Origin: G963677325 sp963677325
Lineage (GTDB): Bacteria > Bacteroidota > Bacteroidia > Bacteroidales > Prolixibacteraceae
DNA: 64,000 nucleotides
Assembly (NCBI GenBank): GCA_963677325.2
Contig: CAXXGM010000006.1
Coordinates: 1-64,000, forward strand
Direction of reading: 5' to 3'
Shown here in pieces: positions 52,994 through 62,428 of this stretch. The translations under genes and the position numbers were made by a program. Positions within the stretch are counted from its first letter, which is position 1, and each line of letters begins with the position of its first letter. Under the pieces are notes generated by a model. That model made no database searches, was not told the origin of the DNA, and was given only the letters and a program-made list of their open reading frames with translations.

Positions 52994-54470
52994 AAGATTC
53001 TTCCTTAATATTTAGCAACTCCCTTCTATAATTTGATTCCACCCCAAATACATCTTTCATTCTCTTGTGATAGGATTTAATTTTTTGAGGTCTCATTTTA
53101 ATTATTTTATCTCGATAAAAGCTCAATGTTTCAAAATCCATTTTATAAGGATTAATCGTAAATATATTTCTGTTAGCATGGGAATATTCGGCAAAACAAT
53201 AGAGCAGATCCTTATTGATGTTTGAGAAAAATAGCCCATCCCTTTCACATTGATCAAACAGAACCGTCCCAGGGTAAGGAGTTGAGATGGATAGATCAAT
53301 ATCATCTGTATCCAACTTTTCAATAAAGTTTACCGAAGCTTCCAAAGATTCAACCGTTTCTTCCGGCATTCCCATTACAAAATCAGTCATCAAAAAAACC
53401 TGAGGATATTTACGTATCCTGTTAATTGTCTTTAAAGCTTTATCTTCGCTGATTCCTTTTTTCATAACTTCATTCCGGATGTATCCATCTCCACTTTCGA
53501 CAGAAACACATGTTCTGATTAATCCAGCTTCAACGAGGGCATCAATCATTTCAAGGGAAGATATATTAAGAGGCAAACCGGTAGGTAAATCAAGACTAAT
53601 TTTTAAATTTCTTCTGGAAATTTCATCACATAATTCTACTACTCTTTTGGTCTTATGAGCAAAATTTGCATCATAAATAACGAAGGTTTTTACAGAATTA
53701 ATTTCATATAACCTTTGTATCAAATCAACGACATTTGTAGCATTGATGTACCTGTACGCCGTACCCATACTATTTACCACAGAACAAAAGGTACAAAGAT
53801 TCGGACATCCGCGGCTTGTAATTAAAGGGACCCTTACACCAAGGTCTAACTGGTAAGGATTGTGCCAGGTTGAGATATCATGTTTATAATCATCAAAATT
53901 AAGTAAATGATAAGCCGGAAGTGGCAATTCATTTAAATCCTCATAAAAAGAGTTTTTGGGATTAATAACAATATGTCCATCATACCGAAATGCAAATCCA
54001 TTCTCGTTCGGGTCAATCTTCCTGTCATTTAAGGCCAATTCTGCTAATAATAAGGATTGTTTCTCACCCTCACCCAAAACTATGTAGTCTATTGAACTAC
54101 AATGTTTTAGTATTTGATCAGGAAATTGAGAGGCATGCGCCCCTCCCACCACTGTAATAACATCTGGTATAGTTTGTTTTGCTAAAGTAGCAGCAGCATT
54201 TGATAACCTAAATTGTCCCGCTACCATCGTACTAAATCCCACTAAAGCAGGATTGATATCCCTCAATAATCCGGAAAACATTTTCAACAAATCTTCATCA
54301 TTTGAGATCTTATGTTTCCTTTTTAGCACATTAAAATCCAGTATTTTCACTGGGAACATGAATTTTGTGAGATATGCAGCAATGGATAATAATCCAACTG
54401 GCATAACATAAAAATTAGTAGTAGATACCTCTGCAATTGATACATTCACCAAAAGAACAGGCCTTTCCAT
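52980..54470 (-). CDS. B12-binding radical SAM protein
   Basis: A 496-residue protein. Residues about 1-170 form a cobalamin-binding-like domain ('LLSIAAYLTKFMFPVKILD', 'PALVGFSTMVAG', 'VVGGAHASQFPDQIL'). The radical SAM domain has 'TSRGCPNLCTFCSVVNS' (CX3CX2C, about 218-225), 'SVESGDGYIRNEVMKKG' and 'LMTDFVMGMPEETVES'. Members do methylations or rearrangements using SAM. Its place between a WbqC gene and an acetyltransferase suggests an unusual sugar modification. The reaction is not known. Confidence 0.88.
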   Translation of the reverse strand: MERPVLLVNVSIAEVSTTNFYVMPVGLLSIAAYLTKFMFPVKILDFNVLKRKHKISNDEDLLKMFSGLLRDINPALVGFSTMVAGQFRLSNAAATLAKQTIPDVITVVGGAHASQFPDQILKHCSSIDYIVLGEGEKQSLLLAELALNDRKIDPNENGFAFRYDGHIVINPKNSFYEDLNELPLPAYHLLNFDDYKHDISTWHNPYQLDLGVRVPLITSRGCPNLCTFCSVVNSMGTAYRYINATNVVDLIQRLYEINSVKTFVIYDANFAHKTKRVVELCDEISRRNLKISLDLPTGLPLNISSLEMIDALVEAGLIRTCVSVESGDGYIRNEVMKKGISEDKALKTINRIRKYPQVFLMTDFVMGMPEETVESLEASVNFIEKLDTDDIDLSISTPYPGTVLFDQCERDGLFFSNINKDLLYCFAEYSHANRNIFTINPYKMDFETLSFYRDKIIKMRPQKIKSYHKRMKDVFGVESNYRRELLNIKEESYELT

Positions 54471-54510
54471 TGTTTTGATTTTTTGATAATAGGTTTTTAG
54501 AAATCATTCA

Positions 54511-55251
54511 TTAGTAAATCTCAGGAGAAATCACTGATTTTGATTTCCCGGTTATCAGGACAAATTGTTCCAGAAATTTCAATATGTTTTCTGAAGAATT
54601 AAACATCATCACATCAATAATAGATAGCCAGGGAACGAAGGAATTATCGTATTGTTTGTAAATGAATTCGTTAGATTTAAGAAAGAATAAATCTATTCCT
54701 TCCTTCTTAAAATTTGTCTTATCATATAATTCAACTCCACCAATTGGATTGATATAAACATCTGTTTTCCTTGACTTACAAATCTGAATTACCAATTTCT
54801 CAGCCTTTAAATTATTATTGAATGGAATAGAAGAAGAGGTTACAAAATGAGAATTGATATTTAAATAATTTTTTATCGTTACCAATGAATGATAGATCAG
54901 ATTGAATAAATTATCATCAGGGAAATTGAGGCAGGATTCAATTAATGGATAAACTATCTCAAAATAAGGAGATTTACGATACGACTCATTAATTCTGTTG
55001 AAGAGTTTCCGTTTATCTGTCGGCCATGTATCAGCTAAATAGCGTTGATCAACAGGAAGAAAATCCGATCCTTTCTTTAAAGGAAGTGTAATGTATTCAC
55101 TTTGACCATTTACTAAAATTTTATTTCTATTTATCCAACCCTTTTTTGTGAATTTGATATTATTGTATATAACAAATTCATCAACCGAATTCATCAGTTG
55201 GAAGTAACCGATGTAAGGGAAGAAATAGGGCTGCATAATTGCTAACTTCAT
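54511..55251 (-). CDS. WbqC family protein
   Basis: A 246-residue protein. 'KLAIMQPYFFPYIGYFQLMN', 'VIYNNIKFTKKGWINRNKI' and 'ITLPLKKGSDFLPV' are the defining WbqC N-terminal blocks, and 'INPIGGVELYDKTNFKKEGI' and 'FVPWLSIIDVMMFN' the C-terminal ones. WbqC proteins occur in O-antigen clusters; a role in acyl or amino-acyl modification has been proposed. It lies directly upstream of the radical SAM gene. Confidence 0.9.
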   Translation of the reverse strand: MKLAIMQPYFFPYIGYFQLMNSVDEFVIYNNIKFTKKGWINRNKILVNGQSEYITLPLKKGSDFLPVDQRYLADTWPTDKRKLFNRINESYRKSPYFEIVYPLIESCLNFPDDNLFNLIYHSLVTIKNYLNINSHFVTSSSIPFNNNLKAEKLVIQICKSRKTDVYINPIGGVELYDKTNFKKEGIDLFFLKSNEFIYKQYDNSFVPWLSIIDVMMFNSSENILKFLEQFVLITGKSKSVISPEIY

Positions 55252-55330
55252 CCTCTATTAATTTATGTAAGCTTTTAATATCATAAAATGAACTATAAAC
55301 AGTTTATTTATTACTGAATTTCATGACAAT

Positions 55331-56467
55331 TTATTTAAATAACCCCTTTGACCTTAATTCTTCTATTGCAGGTTCCAACCGATCTTCCATAATATTTTGG
55401 TTGTCCACCCATTGACAGAAATATTTAATTCCTTGTTCAAATTTCACTTTTGGCTTATAGCCTAATTTACTTGAAATCAAACTTAGATCAGCATAGTTAT
55501 GCCTTATATCACCGATTCTGTAATTGCCTGTAATGTTTATTTTTATTTTAGAATTATAATTTTTCACTAAAGCATCAGCAATAGTTAACACATTTACAGG
55601 AATATCAGCTCCAACATTTAGAGCGGTTTGTTCTGTATCCCGGGATAAAAGGCTTAAAAAAGTAGCCTCAACTACATCTTCAATATAGACAAAGTCACGA
55701 CTTTCCAAACCATCTTCAAAGACATTGAGATTCTTGTTATTCTTTATTTGTGTGCTAAAAATCGATAAAATTCCAGTATATGGATTCATCAATGACTGTC
55801 CTGGTCCATATACATTCTGATAGCGGAGAGCTGTTGCCGAAATTCCCAAAGATTTAGCCACTGTCAATATGATCTGTTCCTGGCATTGCTTTGTAATACC
55901 ATATATGGAAGAGGGTAATAATCTGCTGTCTTCTGAAGTTGACATTAACTTTACGGAATTTCCGCAAACAGGACATTTGCATTTAAAATCACCTCGTGAA
56001 AGATCCTCTTCTTTTCTTGACCCCGGATAAACGATACCATCACGCGAGCAGTAATATTTTCCTTCTCCATAGATAGCTCTTGAAGAAGCTAAAACAAGTT
56101 TTTTAATCCTGTTCTTGTTATTAATCAGAACATCTGCAATTAATGCCGTACCCCCAATATTAACATCACAATATTTCTTAATCTCATACATCGACTGGGC
56201 AGTACCCGTTTCTGCTGCCAGATGCACGATCGCATCCTGATCTTTAACAGCACTCATCAAATCACTGATATTTGTCACATCACCATAAATAAATCTGACA
56301 CGATCCTTTATTGATTGGAATAGTGGTGATGTTATTTCCGGAAAATCTCCATGAACCTGTTTGGATAAATTATCAAGAACGGTCACCTCGAATCCTTGTT
56401 TAACGAGAAATAATGAGAGATGAGAGCCTATAAAACCAGCACCGCCAGTAATTAATATATTTTTCAT
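55331..56467 (-). CDS. NAD-dependent sugar epimerase with Cys4 insertion
   Basis: A 378-residue extended SDR. 'ILITGGAGFIGSHLS' binds NAD and 'SSIYGITKQCQEQ' carries the YxxxK catalytic pair. Residues about 140-185 hold an insertion with 'YYCSRDG' and 'CKCPVCGNSV', likely a small zinc ribbon; dTDP-L-rhamnose 4-epimerases of the WbiB type have such an insertion. It ends 1 bp after the start region of the next gene. It probably makes a 6-deoxy-talose or related sugar; substrate inferred. Confidence 0.8.
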   Translation of the reverse strand: MKNILITGGAGFIGSHLSLFLVKQGFEVTVLDNLSKQVHGDFPEITSPLFQSIKDRVRFIYGDVTNISDLMSAVKDQDAIVHLAAETGTAQSMYEIKKYCDVNIGGTALIADVLINNKNRIKKLVLASSRAIYGEGKYYCSRDGIVYPGSRKEEDLSRGDFKCKCPVCGNSVKLMSTSEDSRLLPSSIYGITKQCQEQIILTVAKSLGISATALRYQNVYGPGQSLMNPYTGILSIFSTQIKNNKNLNVFEDGLESRDFVYIEDVVEATFLSLLSRDTEQTALNVGADIPVNVLTIADALVKNYNSKIKINITGNYRIGDIRHNYADLSLISSKLGYKPKVKFEQGIKYFCQWVDNQNIMEDRLEPAIEELRSKGLFK

Positions 56468-56468
56468 A

Positions 56469-57836
56469 TTAAGCTGTTAATCTGTTTATTCCGGCAATCA
56501 TTGCCTGAATGGATTCTTCTCCTGTCGTTTCAAATAAACTTTCAAGATATCTCCTGCTTTTTGTCTTTACCCGAATTTTAAATAATTCCGGATCAGCAAC
56601 AAAATCACTAAATACAGATGCCAATCCTTCACCATTATATGCAACTCTGCAACCTGCGGAATTTATTAATTCCTCCTGCAGCTCACTAACACTATCAACA
56701 CCACCCGGCTCAATAACCACAACCGGAATACCTGAAGCCAGTGCTTCGTTGGCTATTCCACTCTGATGAATGAGGAGCAGATCAATTTTCATAAACAATT
56801 CGCTGTTTGAAATTTCAGTATAGTCTTTGAGTATTACCTTTGGTGATAATTCATTAATCCACGAATAATCCTTTTTATGAAGAGTGGGATGCAACTTTAT
56901 CATTCCGGTTATTTGCTGAAACTTTTCAATTGCCGAAATAAAAATCCCGATCATAGATCGGTTCAAAATTTCAGGGCTTATAGCAAAACATACGATTAAT
57001 TCTGAAGTGGATGTATTGTTTTGCTTAAACAATTTTATCATTGGGTTCCCTGTGATTAATATACGTTTCGAAGATACTCCCTGATCAATGAGCTGATTCT
57101 GTTGAAATTTACCCCAACAAAAAATAAAATCAGCAAGTAACGGCGTAAATCCATAATCGCAGATGACACCATGGGTAAGAGTTATTGTTGTTATATTATA
57201 ATTCCTGGCAGATAAAACAAGTGCACTGGACACACTATTTCTGTCGAATTCAGTTATGATGCATTTAGGTTTTGTTATTGATTTAGAGAAATAATTATGC
57301 CAAAAGGAAACACTTCTCAGTTGAATTAATAATTGTGCAAGAAAAAAGATTAACTCTTCTTTAGAAAGTTTTAATCTATCTTTATTTTTTAATAATAACC
57401 GGGAGGATTTCAAGAAGATGGATAATATTTCAGGAATATCATTTCTTGTATTATTAATAGTCTGACTAAATCTGATTACGCGCTGATCAATCGGATATTT
57501 TTTTAATAAAACCGCATCGAAGGAATTTTCGTTGCAAAGGATTGTACTGTGTTCAAGATAATGAATAATCAATGGATCCATCAATTCATTGAAATGAAAG
57601 CGACTGATTAATTTGGTAAAAATATAGTTTGACTCAATTGGATTTGAATCTTTAGGAAAAAACAGATAAAATATGTATTTGAATATTCTGATTAAGTTTT
57701 TCATGGATTTATTACAAGGATTGTAATAATTTAATTCAAAAGTTTGAGCTAATAAACTTCCAATTCTAATTTTTCTGAATTCTAAAGTGTTAAGATACTT
57801 TTCTAACTTACGGTATTTTATAATATTATTATCCAT
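56469..57836 (-). CDS. Surface-polysaccharide GT-B-like protein
   Basis: A 455-residue protein with no strong family match. The middle and end have GT-B features: 'ITLTHGVICDYGFTPLLADF', 'KRILITGNPMIKLFK', 'MIKLHPTLHKKDYSW' and 'LLIHQSGIANEALASGIPVVVIEPGG', as in capsule-transferase or UDP-GlcNAc-epimerase-like proteins. The N-terminal 200 residues are helical. It probably transfers a sugar or alditol phosphate. It lies 17 bp downstream of the second flippase. Confidence 0.65.
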   Translation of the reverse strand: MDNNIIKYRKLEKYLNTLEFRKIRIGSLLAQTFELNYYNPCNKSMKNLIRIFKYIFYLFFPKDSNPIESNYIFTKLISRFHFNELMDPLIIHYLEHSTILCNENSFDAVLLKKYPIDQRVIRFSQTINNTRNDIPEILSIFLKSSRLLLKNKDRLKLSKEELIFFLAQLLIQLRSVSFWHNYFSKSITKPKCIITEFDRNSVSSALVLSARNYNITTITLTHGVICDYGFTPLLADFIFCWGKFQQNQLIDQGVSSKRILITGNPMIKLFKQNNTSTSELIVCFAISPEILNRSMIGIFISAIEKFQQITGMIKLHPTLHKKDYSWINELSPKVILKDYTEISNSELFMKIDLLLIHQSGIANEALASGIPVVVIEPGGVDSVSELQEELINSAGCRVAYNGEGLASVFSDFVADPELFKIRVKTKSRRYLESLFETTGEESIQAMIAGINRLTA

Positions 57837-57853
57837 ACAACAGTGAAAACATA

Positions 57854-59074
57854 TTATTTCTCACGAAGGTATTTCCAAATAAATAAGTATCCGATTATTA
57901 ACTGAGAGCATTTCCCAACCAACATGGCCTGAGGAAAATGTTTTAATGAAAATCCGGCGGTATGATGCATAAATAGTAAAGTAATGATATAAACCAGCAT
58001 CCCGGCTATGATTGAAATAAATAAGTCCCTTTGCTTTTCCAGAACATTAAAAATATTGTTATTCACGGCCCATATTGAAATAAAAAGCAGAACCATTGTC
58101 CATTGCGCCGCCTCCACCCCTTTCGCGTATTTGGGCAAAAGCCAATTTACAGCATAGGGAAGAAGATTCCAGGCTATAAATATGGAGGGTATTAATAAAA
58201 TAAAAATAAATAACATAGGCTTAAATGAAACTTGCAATAAATCCTTTATGTTTTTGCCGGCGCCGTATTCAAAAGCCATTTTGGGATAGACAACCTGTGA
58301 AACAGAGAATACAATTACCCCCATTGAAGTTTCTATCATCAAGGCAAGCTGAAATAATCCGAATTCCTCAGCTCCTCCAAATTTTAAAACAAAGGTATTC
58401 TGAATTGTGCCCCATAAAGAGAAAATTATTCCAACTATAAAAATGGGAAGACCAACTTTATTAATTTCTTTTAAAACAGCGAAATCAAATTTTGGCTTTA
58501 CAGATAATGGTTTCCATTTCAAAAGTAAATACAACTCAATAGTGATTGTCAGAATACTCCGCACACAAAGACCATAGAATTTCCATTTCCAAACGAACAA
58601 AACACTTAAAAGCGAGACGACAGATACAATTAATGTAATGCTTGAAAGCTTATTAAAATCCTGATTTGTCCTAAAAAGTACCTGAAGATAATTTAGTCCA
58701 AAATAATGATGAATTGAGGCCAGGGCATAACTAAAAAAACCGGCTGCAAATAAAAAATCAGATTTGAAAAAATAAAAAACTGATAAGAAAATCAGAATAG
58801 AAAATACGAGTACAGAGAGAGATAATTCCCAAAACTGAGTAACAGATGCATATTTTTTTGCTTTCTCAAATTCTCCTTTGCCGAAATAATAAGGAAGATC
58901 TCTGTTGAGTCCATTCATTATCCCAAACTGGAGGATAGGAAGATATCCCATTATAATGCCGATCCCGTTAAAAGTTCCCAGCAATTCAGGGACAACAAAT
59001 CCTGCGACTAAAAGTCCGCTGATAATTCGAACAACATTTGAAAACATCTGAGCTGATCCAAGATAAAGGATCAT
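57854..59074 (-). CDS. Wzx-type polysaccharide flippase, second
   Basis: A 406-residue MOP-family transporter with about twelve membrane segments ('GSAQMFSNVVRIISGLLVAGF', 'MNGLNRDLPYYFGKGEFEKA'). The first ATG is at 59074, but protein-like text continues upstream in frame ('KFITSSLALRKFDKHSTSS') to 59145 with no ATG, GTG or TTG. The true start may be a rare codon, or the original ATG may have been lost. Why a locus has two flippases is unclear. Confidence 0.8.
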   Translation of the reverse strand: MILYLGSAQMFSNVVRIISGLLVAGFVVPELLGTFNGIGIIMGYLPILQFGIMNGLNRDLPYYFGKGEFEKAKKYASVTQFWELSLSVLVFSILIFLSVFYFFKSDFLFAAGFFSYALASIHHYFGLNYLQVLFRTNQDFNKLSSITLIVSVVSLLSVLFVWKWKFYGLCVRSILTITIELYLLLKWKPLSVKPKFDFAVLKEINKVGLPIFIVGIIFSLWGTIQNTFVLKFGGAEEFGLFQLALMIETSMGVIVFSVSQVVYPKMAFEYGAGKNIKDLLQVSFKPMLFIFILLIPSIFIAWNLLPYAVNWLLPKYAKGVEAAQWTMVLLFISIWAVNNNIFNVLEKQRDLFISIIAGMLVYIITLLFMHHTAGFSLKHFPQAMLVGKCSQLIIGYLFIWKYLREK

Positions 59075-59154
59075 TGATGAGGTCGAATGTTTATCAAATT
59101 TCCTTAGTGCCAGAGAGGAGGTTATAAATTTCAGAATTTGAATATTTTAATTGA

Positions 59155-60432
59155 CTAAATTGATTCCGGTAGAATCAGATTATTTTTTTCCAGGATCTTA
59201 ACAGTTGAAACCAACGATTTGAAGTCAATTTTACTTCTCCTGGAAATTGAAATAAGATCATTCATCCCGTCCGCTAAATTCAGAACCCATAATGCCGCAT
59301 TTAATTCTCTCTGGTGACTTTCTGAACCATTTATTGGATATAAACCTCGTCCACTTAATTGGGGCTCACAATAGGGCCATCTATTTTTATAAGATTTGTT
59401 TTCCTCAATAACTTCGATTACTTCCAGATATTTATCCACAGACTTTCTCATTGCGTCAAAAGAGATAAAGGATTTGTTATCTTCTGAAGTATGATACTGT
59501 TTATACATGCCATATCTTGTCCGCATGAGAGATCCAACGGGTAAATTAAATCCAGGGGAACAATATTGCCGTTCATCACTTCCGTAAGGGAAAAAATCTT
59601 CAATCAAATAATCCTTTTCCGTTTGTTCCAATACCAATTCAACGGCCCTGTCTGACAAAGAATTCCCCTGTCTCGACCGTTTATAGGTAAACCTGCCATT
59701 ATCTCCAATGGTCGTAACCACAAAACCTGCCTTCAATTTACTCTTTAAAGATTCACCGTGCTTGGACAAATAATAAATACTTCCTATAGTTTCAGGCATA
59801 AACAGGAACCGATAACTGTAATTTAAATCTTTCCCGGCTAAATTTTTATAAATAAAAGAAGTAACCAAAGGACCTGATAATTCGTTATTTGCAAGCGAAG
59901 GATGGCAAATATAAGTGGAAAACAAAACTTCCTTTTCCGATTTTCCTTTTATAAAAGCCTCGCCATAAGTCATTGAACCACCATAATTTAATTCTGAGTC
60001 TATATATATTTCATAATTATCTTCAGGTAAACTCATGAGTTGATTGTGGCTTAAGCAAAATCCCCATTGTTCCTTATAATAGGTAGTAATATAGGGAATG
60101 GCCTCCGGCATTTCCGGAATTGAAAATAAATGAGGCTTAAGTTCCTTAAGAGATAGGTTGCCATGGAAAGGTACTGAATAACCTACCAAATGAAGATTGG
60201 AAGAATTAAAATCTACGGTAGTTTTACCTGAGCTGTTTTTTATCCATGCCTCACGCACATTCCATTCCGGAGGTATAACCCAGTCGAAACATTTTGTCCC
60301 CGAGGGAACTTCATGGACCGTAAGATCAACAATTTCAGACAATATTTTTAGAGTCTCCCTGTTACCATGCCCGGTAAGGCTCCTGTTAATGGGAAATAAC
60401 CTGTCAAAATAATGCTCGATTTGATCCTTCAT
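59155..60432 (-). CDS. DUF4910 aminopeptidase-like protein
   Basis: A 425-residue protein of the DUF4910/DUF2172 type. 'LFPINRSLTGHGNRETLKIL' opens it, 'STYICHPSLANNELSGPLV' and 'FFPYGSDERQYCSPGFNLPVG' hold metal-ligand-like His, Asp and Glu, and 'YGMYKQYHTSEDNKSFIS' closes the zinc-peptidase-like core. A winged-helix-like tail follows (about 350-425). Known structures resemble M28 aminopeptidases. Such genes occur often in polysaccharide loci, function unknown; removal of an amino-acid or acyl group is possible. Confidence 0.82.
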   Translation of the reverse strand: MKDQIEHYFDRLFPINRSLTGHGNRETLKILSEIVDLTVHEVPSGTKCFDWVIPPEWNVREAWIKNSSGKTTVDFNSSNLHLVGYSVPFHGNLSLKELKPHLFSIPEMPEAIPYITTYYKEQWGFCLSHNQLMSLPEDNYEIYIDSELNYGGSMTYGEAFIKGKSEKEVLFSTYICHPSLANNELSGPLVTSFIYKNLAGKDLNYSYRFLFMPETIGSIYYLSKHGESLKSKLKAGFVVTTIGDNGRFTYKRSRQGNSLSDRAVELVLEQTEKDYLIEDFFPYGSDERQYCSPGFNLPVGSLMRTRYGMYKQYHTSEDNKSFISFDAMRKSVDKYLEVIEVIEENKSYKNRWPYCEPQLSGRGLYPINGSESHQRELNAALWVLNLADGMNDLISISRRSKIDFKSLVSTVKILEKNNLILPESI

Positions 60433-60514
60433 TTTTAGATACTCAAAATAAAATAAGAAAAATTACAGATACGGCTTGAATTTCATCTGTCTCTTGTCGA
60501 TGATTTGGCCAGGG

Positions 60515-60596
60515 TTTATTCGTAGTTTATTCGTACATTATTGGTACATTATTCGTATGCAATCGAATGAAATACGAATGAAATACGAATAAAGGA
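60515..60596. repeat. 11-bp phased array D (TTCGTACATTA / TACGAATGAAA type)
   Basis: GTA begins at 60522, 60533, 60544 and 60555; then the inverse word TACG begins at 60573 and 60584. CG or GG steps are spaced 11, 11, 11, 10, 11 and 11 bp. TTTATTCGTA at the left and TACGAATAAA at the right are inverted partners. GGCCAGGG precedes it (60507-60514) and CCTTGGTACG follows. It fills the gap between two same-strand genes. Confidence 0.7.
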
Positions 60597-60637
60597 TAAC
60601 CTTGGTACGACTTATACACAAAGATTCATAAGCAATA

Positions 60638-61462
60638 TTACCATGAAGTCCAACCTCCATCAATGATCATGTTTGAGCCGGTCATATAGGAAGAAGCATC
60701 TCCCAACAGGAAAAGAATGGCGCCCTGGTATTCCTCTGCTGAGGCCATCCGGTTTAAAGGAGTCAGAGCTTTATAGTTTTTCAGGAAGTCTTCTGATTGA
60801 TTGTTAAATACTCCCCCGAGAGAGAGAACATTGGCACGTATTCCAAATTCAGCCATGTGTGTTGCAATGTACCTGGTGAGATTTATAATCGCCGCTTTAG
60901 AAGAAGAATAGGCCACAGGTGCATTAATTCCCGAATTCCCGTAAATACTTTTATTTGGACTTACATTGCCGTATGTTGAACTGATGTTAACAATCACTCC
61001 TTTTTGTTTCTTTTTAAAATAGGGAATAACGGCCTGCGACATCAGGAATGTTCCTTTAAGATTTATATTATGAACCAGATCCCATGCTTCTTCCGGATAA
61101 TCCTCAAAACCAGCAAAGAAATTGCTTTGGGTATCCAGTTTTCTCGTATTCCCCTTAAAATGGAAACAATTGATTAATCCATATGGAGTACCAAGTTCAG
61201 CATCAATTTTCTTGAATACTTCTTCTACTTTGATTTTAGAACTCACATCAACCGGATAGACTTTTAATCGTGAAATCAAATCAATATCGTCCAATTGTTT
61301 AATTTTTTGGTCAGCCATCTCCGTATCTACATCGGCTATCGCAATTATGGCGCCTGCATCAGCTAAAGCCATTGCCATTTTAAATCCAATTTGCCCGGCA
61401 CCTCCGGCTAACACGATTACACGATCTTTTAAGTCAAAGAGCTGATCAACGATCTTTCCCAT
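60638..61462 (-). CDS. SDR oxidoreductase (PtmA-like)
   Basis: A 274-residue classical SDR. 'VIVLAGGAGQIGFKMAMALADA' binds NAD(P), 'VNISSTYGNVSP' gives the Ser and 'YSSSKAAIINL' the Tyr-Lys pair. Its C-terminal 'NMIIDGGWTSW' is usual. The 34-bp overlap with the Gfo/Idh gene upstream and nearness to a CMP-sugar synthetase gene resemble ptmA neighbourhoods in nonulosonic-acid clusters. That subgroup is inferred; the SDR family is certain. Confidence 0.88.
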   Translation of the reverse strand: MGKIVDQLFDLKDRVIVLAGGAGQIGFKMAMALADAGAIIAIADVDTEMADQKIKQLDDIDLISRLKVYPVDVSSKIKVEEVFKKIDAELGTPYGLINCFHFKGNTRKLDTQSNFFAGFEDYPEEAWDLVHNINLKGTFLMSQAVIPYFKKKQKGVIVNISSTYGNVSPNKSIYGNSGINAPVAYSSSKAAIINLTRYIATHMAEFGIRANVLSLGGVFNNQSEDFLKNYKALTPLNRMASAEEYQGAILFLLGDASSYMTGSNMIIDGGWTSW

Positions 61463-62421
61463 TGCGTTTCTTTTTCTGCAGATTTATGTATTGATAACAT
61501 CCATTGAGTATTGGTCACTGCATAATCAAAATCAAGTGGATGATTAATTTTATTGGAATTAATCAGATCTAAAAAATCGATTAACTCATCTACATATAAT
61601 TGGTTGATATCCGTTTTGATTTCTATGATCTCCCGAGGTTGATTGTGTCTTTCGATGATTACCTTATTATCAGGCCAGATCCATGATATTTTCCCCTCAG
61701 TCCCTATGATATTAATGTTTCGATTGTAGTCCTTTTGTAAAAAATCAAGATGAAGAGTGGCGAAACCCCAACGATATCTGAAGATTGCCTCCGCAAGTTC
61801 TTCCACATCAATGTGTAAATGATCGAGATTAGTTTTGGCAGCAATTACAGAATCCGGAATTCCCAAAAGATAAATCAATAAATCCAACTCGTGGGTGACT
61901 GTGTTTATCACTCCCCCGCCTAAAGATTTGACTCCCGCGTAACCTTCAGATACTTTTTCACCGGGATGCCAATCGGGTAAAAAGCTCCCGAACTCAAAGC
62001 GTGCACTGAAAACATCGCCGATTACCCTGTCATTTAATTTTTCTTTTACTATTTTTAATAGGGGATGATACCGCAAAACAAATCCTATGAAAAAAACACG
62101 ATCATAATCCCATTGCAGGGTCATGGTTTTCAGAAGCTGTTCATTATGAATCAATGGCTTTTCCATAAAAATATGGCTACCGGTCTCCTGAGCCATTAAA
62201 AATCCTTCATAATGGAGAGAGGTAGGATTACAGACATAAATCACATCGGGTTTTATCTGTCTCACCTCATCATAAGAAGTTAGAACGATGCAATTATAGT
62301 CCTCTTCAAAACCTGCATCATAATGCCTCCGGTAACAGAAAAGGTCCCTCTCACCTATTGAAAAAAGATTTCTAAGATGTCTTTTCCCCATTGAGCCACC
62401 ACCTAAAATCAGATGCTTCAT
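61429..62421 (-). CDS. Gfo/Idh/MocA family oxidoreductase
   Basis: A 330-residue protein. The NAD-binding fold starts 'HLILGGGSMGKRHLRNL', 'PDVIYVCNPTSLHYEGFL' follows, 'HIFMEKPLI' holds the catalytic Lys (EKP), and 'GGGVINTVTHELDLLIYLLG' the His of the substrate domain. It oxidises or reduces a sugar or nucleotide-sugar hydroxyl. It overlaps the SDR gene downstream by 34 bp, so the two probably act in sequence. Confidence 0.88.
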   Translation of the reverse strand: MKHLILGGGSMGKRHLRNLFSIGERDLFCYRRHYDAGFEEDYNCIVLTSYDEVRQIKPDVIYVCNPTSLHYEGFLMAQETGSHIFMEKPLIHNEQLLKTMTLQWDYDRVFFIGFVLRYHPLLKIVKEKLNDRVIGDVFSARFEFGSFLPDWHPGEKVSEGYAGVKSLGGGVINTVTHELDLLIYLLGIPDSVIAAKTNLDHLHIDVEELAEAIFRYRWGFATLHLDFLQKDYNRNINIIGTEGKISWIWPDNKVIIERHNQPREIIEIKTDINQLYVDELIDFLDLINSNKINHPLDFDYAVTNTQWMLSIHKSAEKETQWERSLISSLT

Positions 62422-62428
62422 AAATTAA

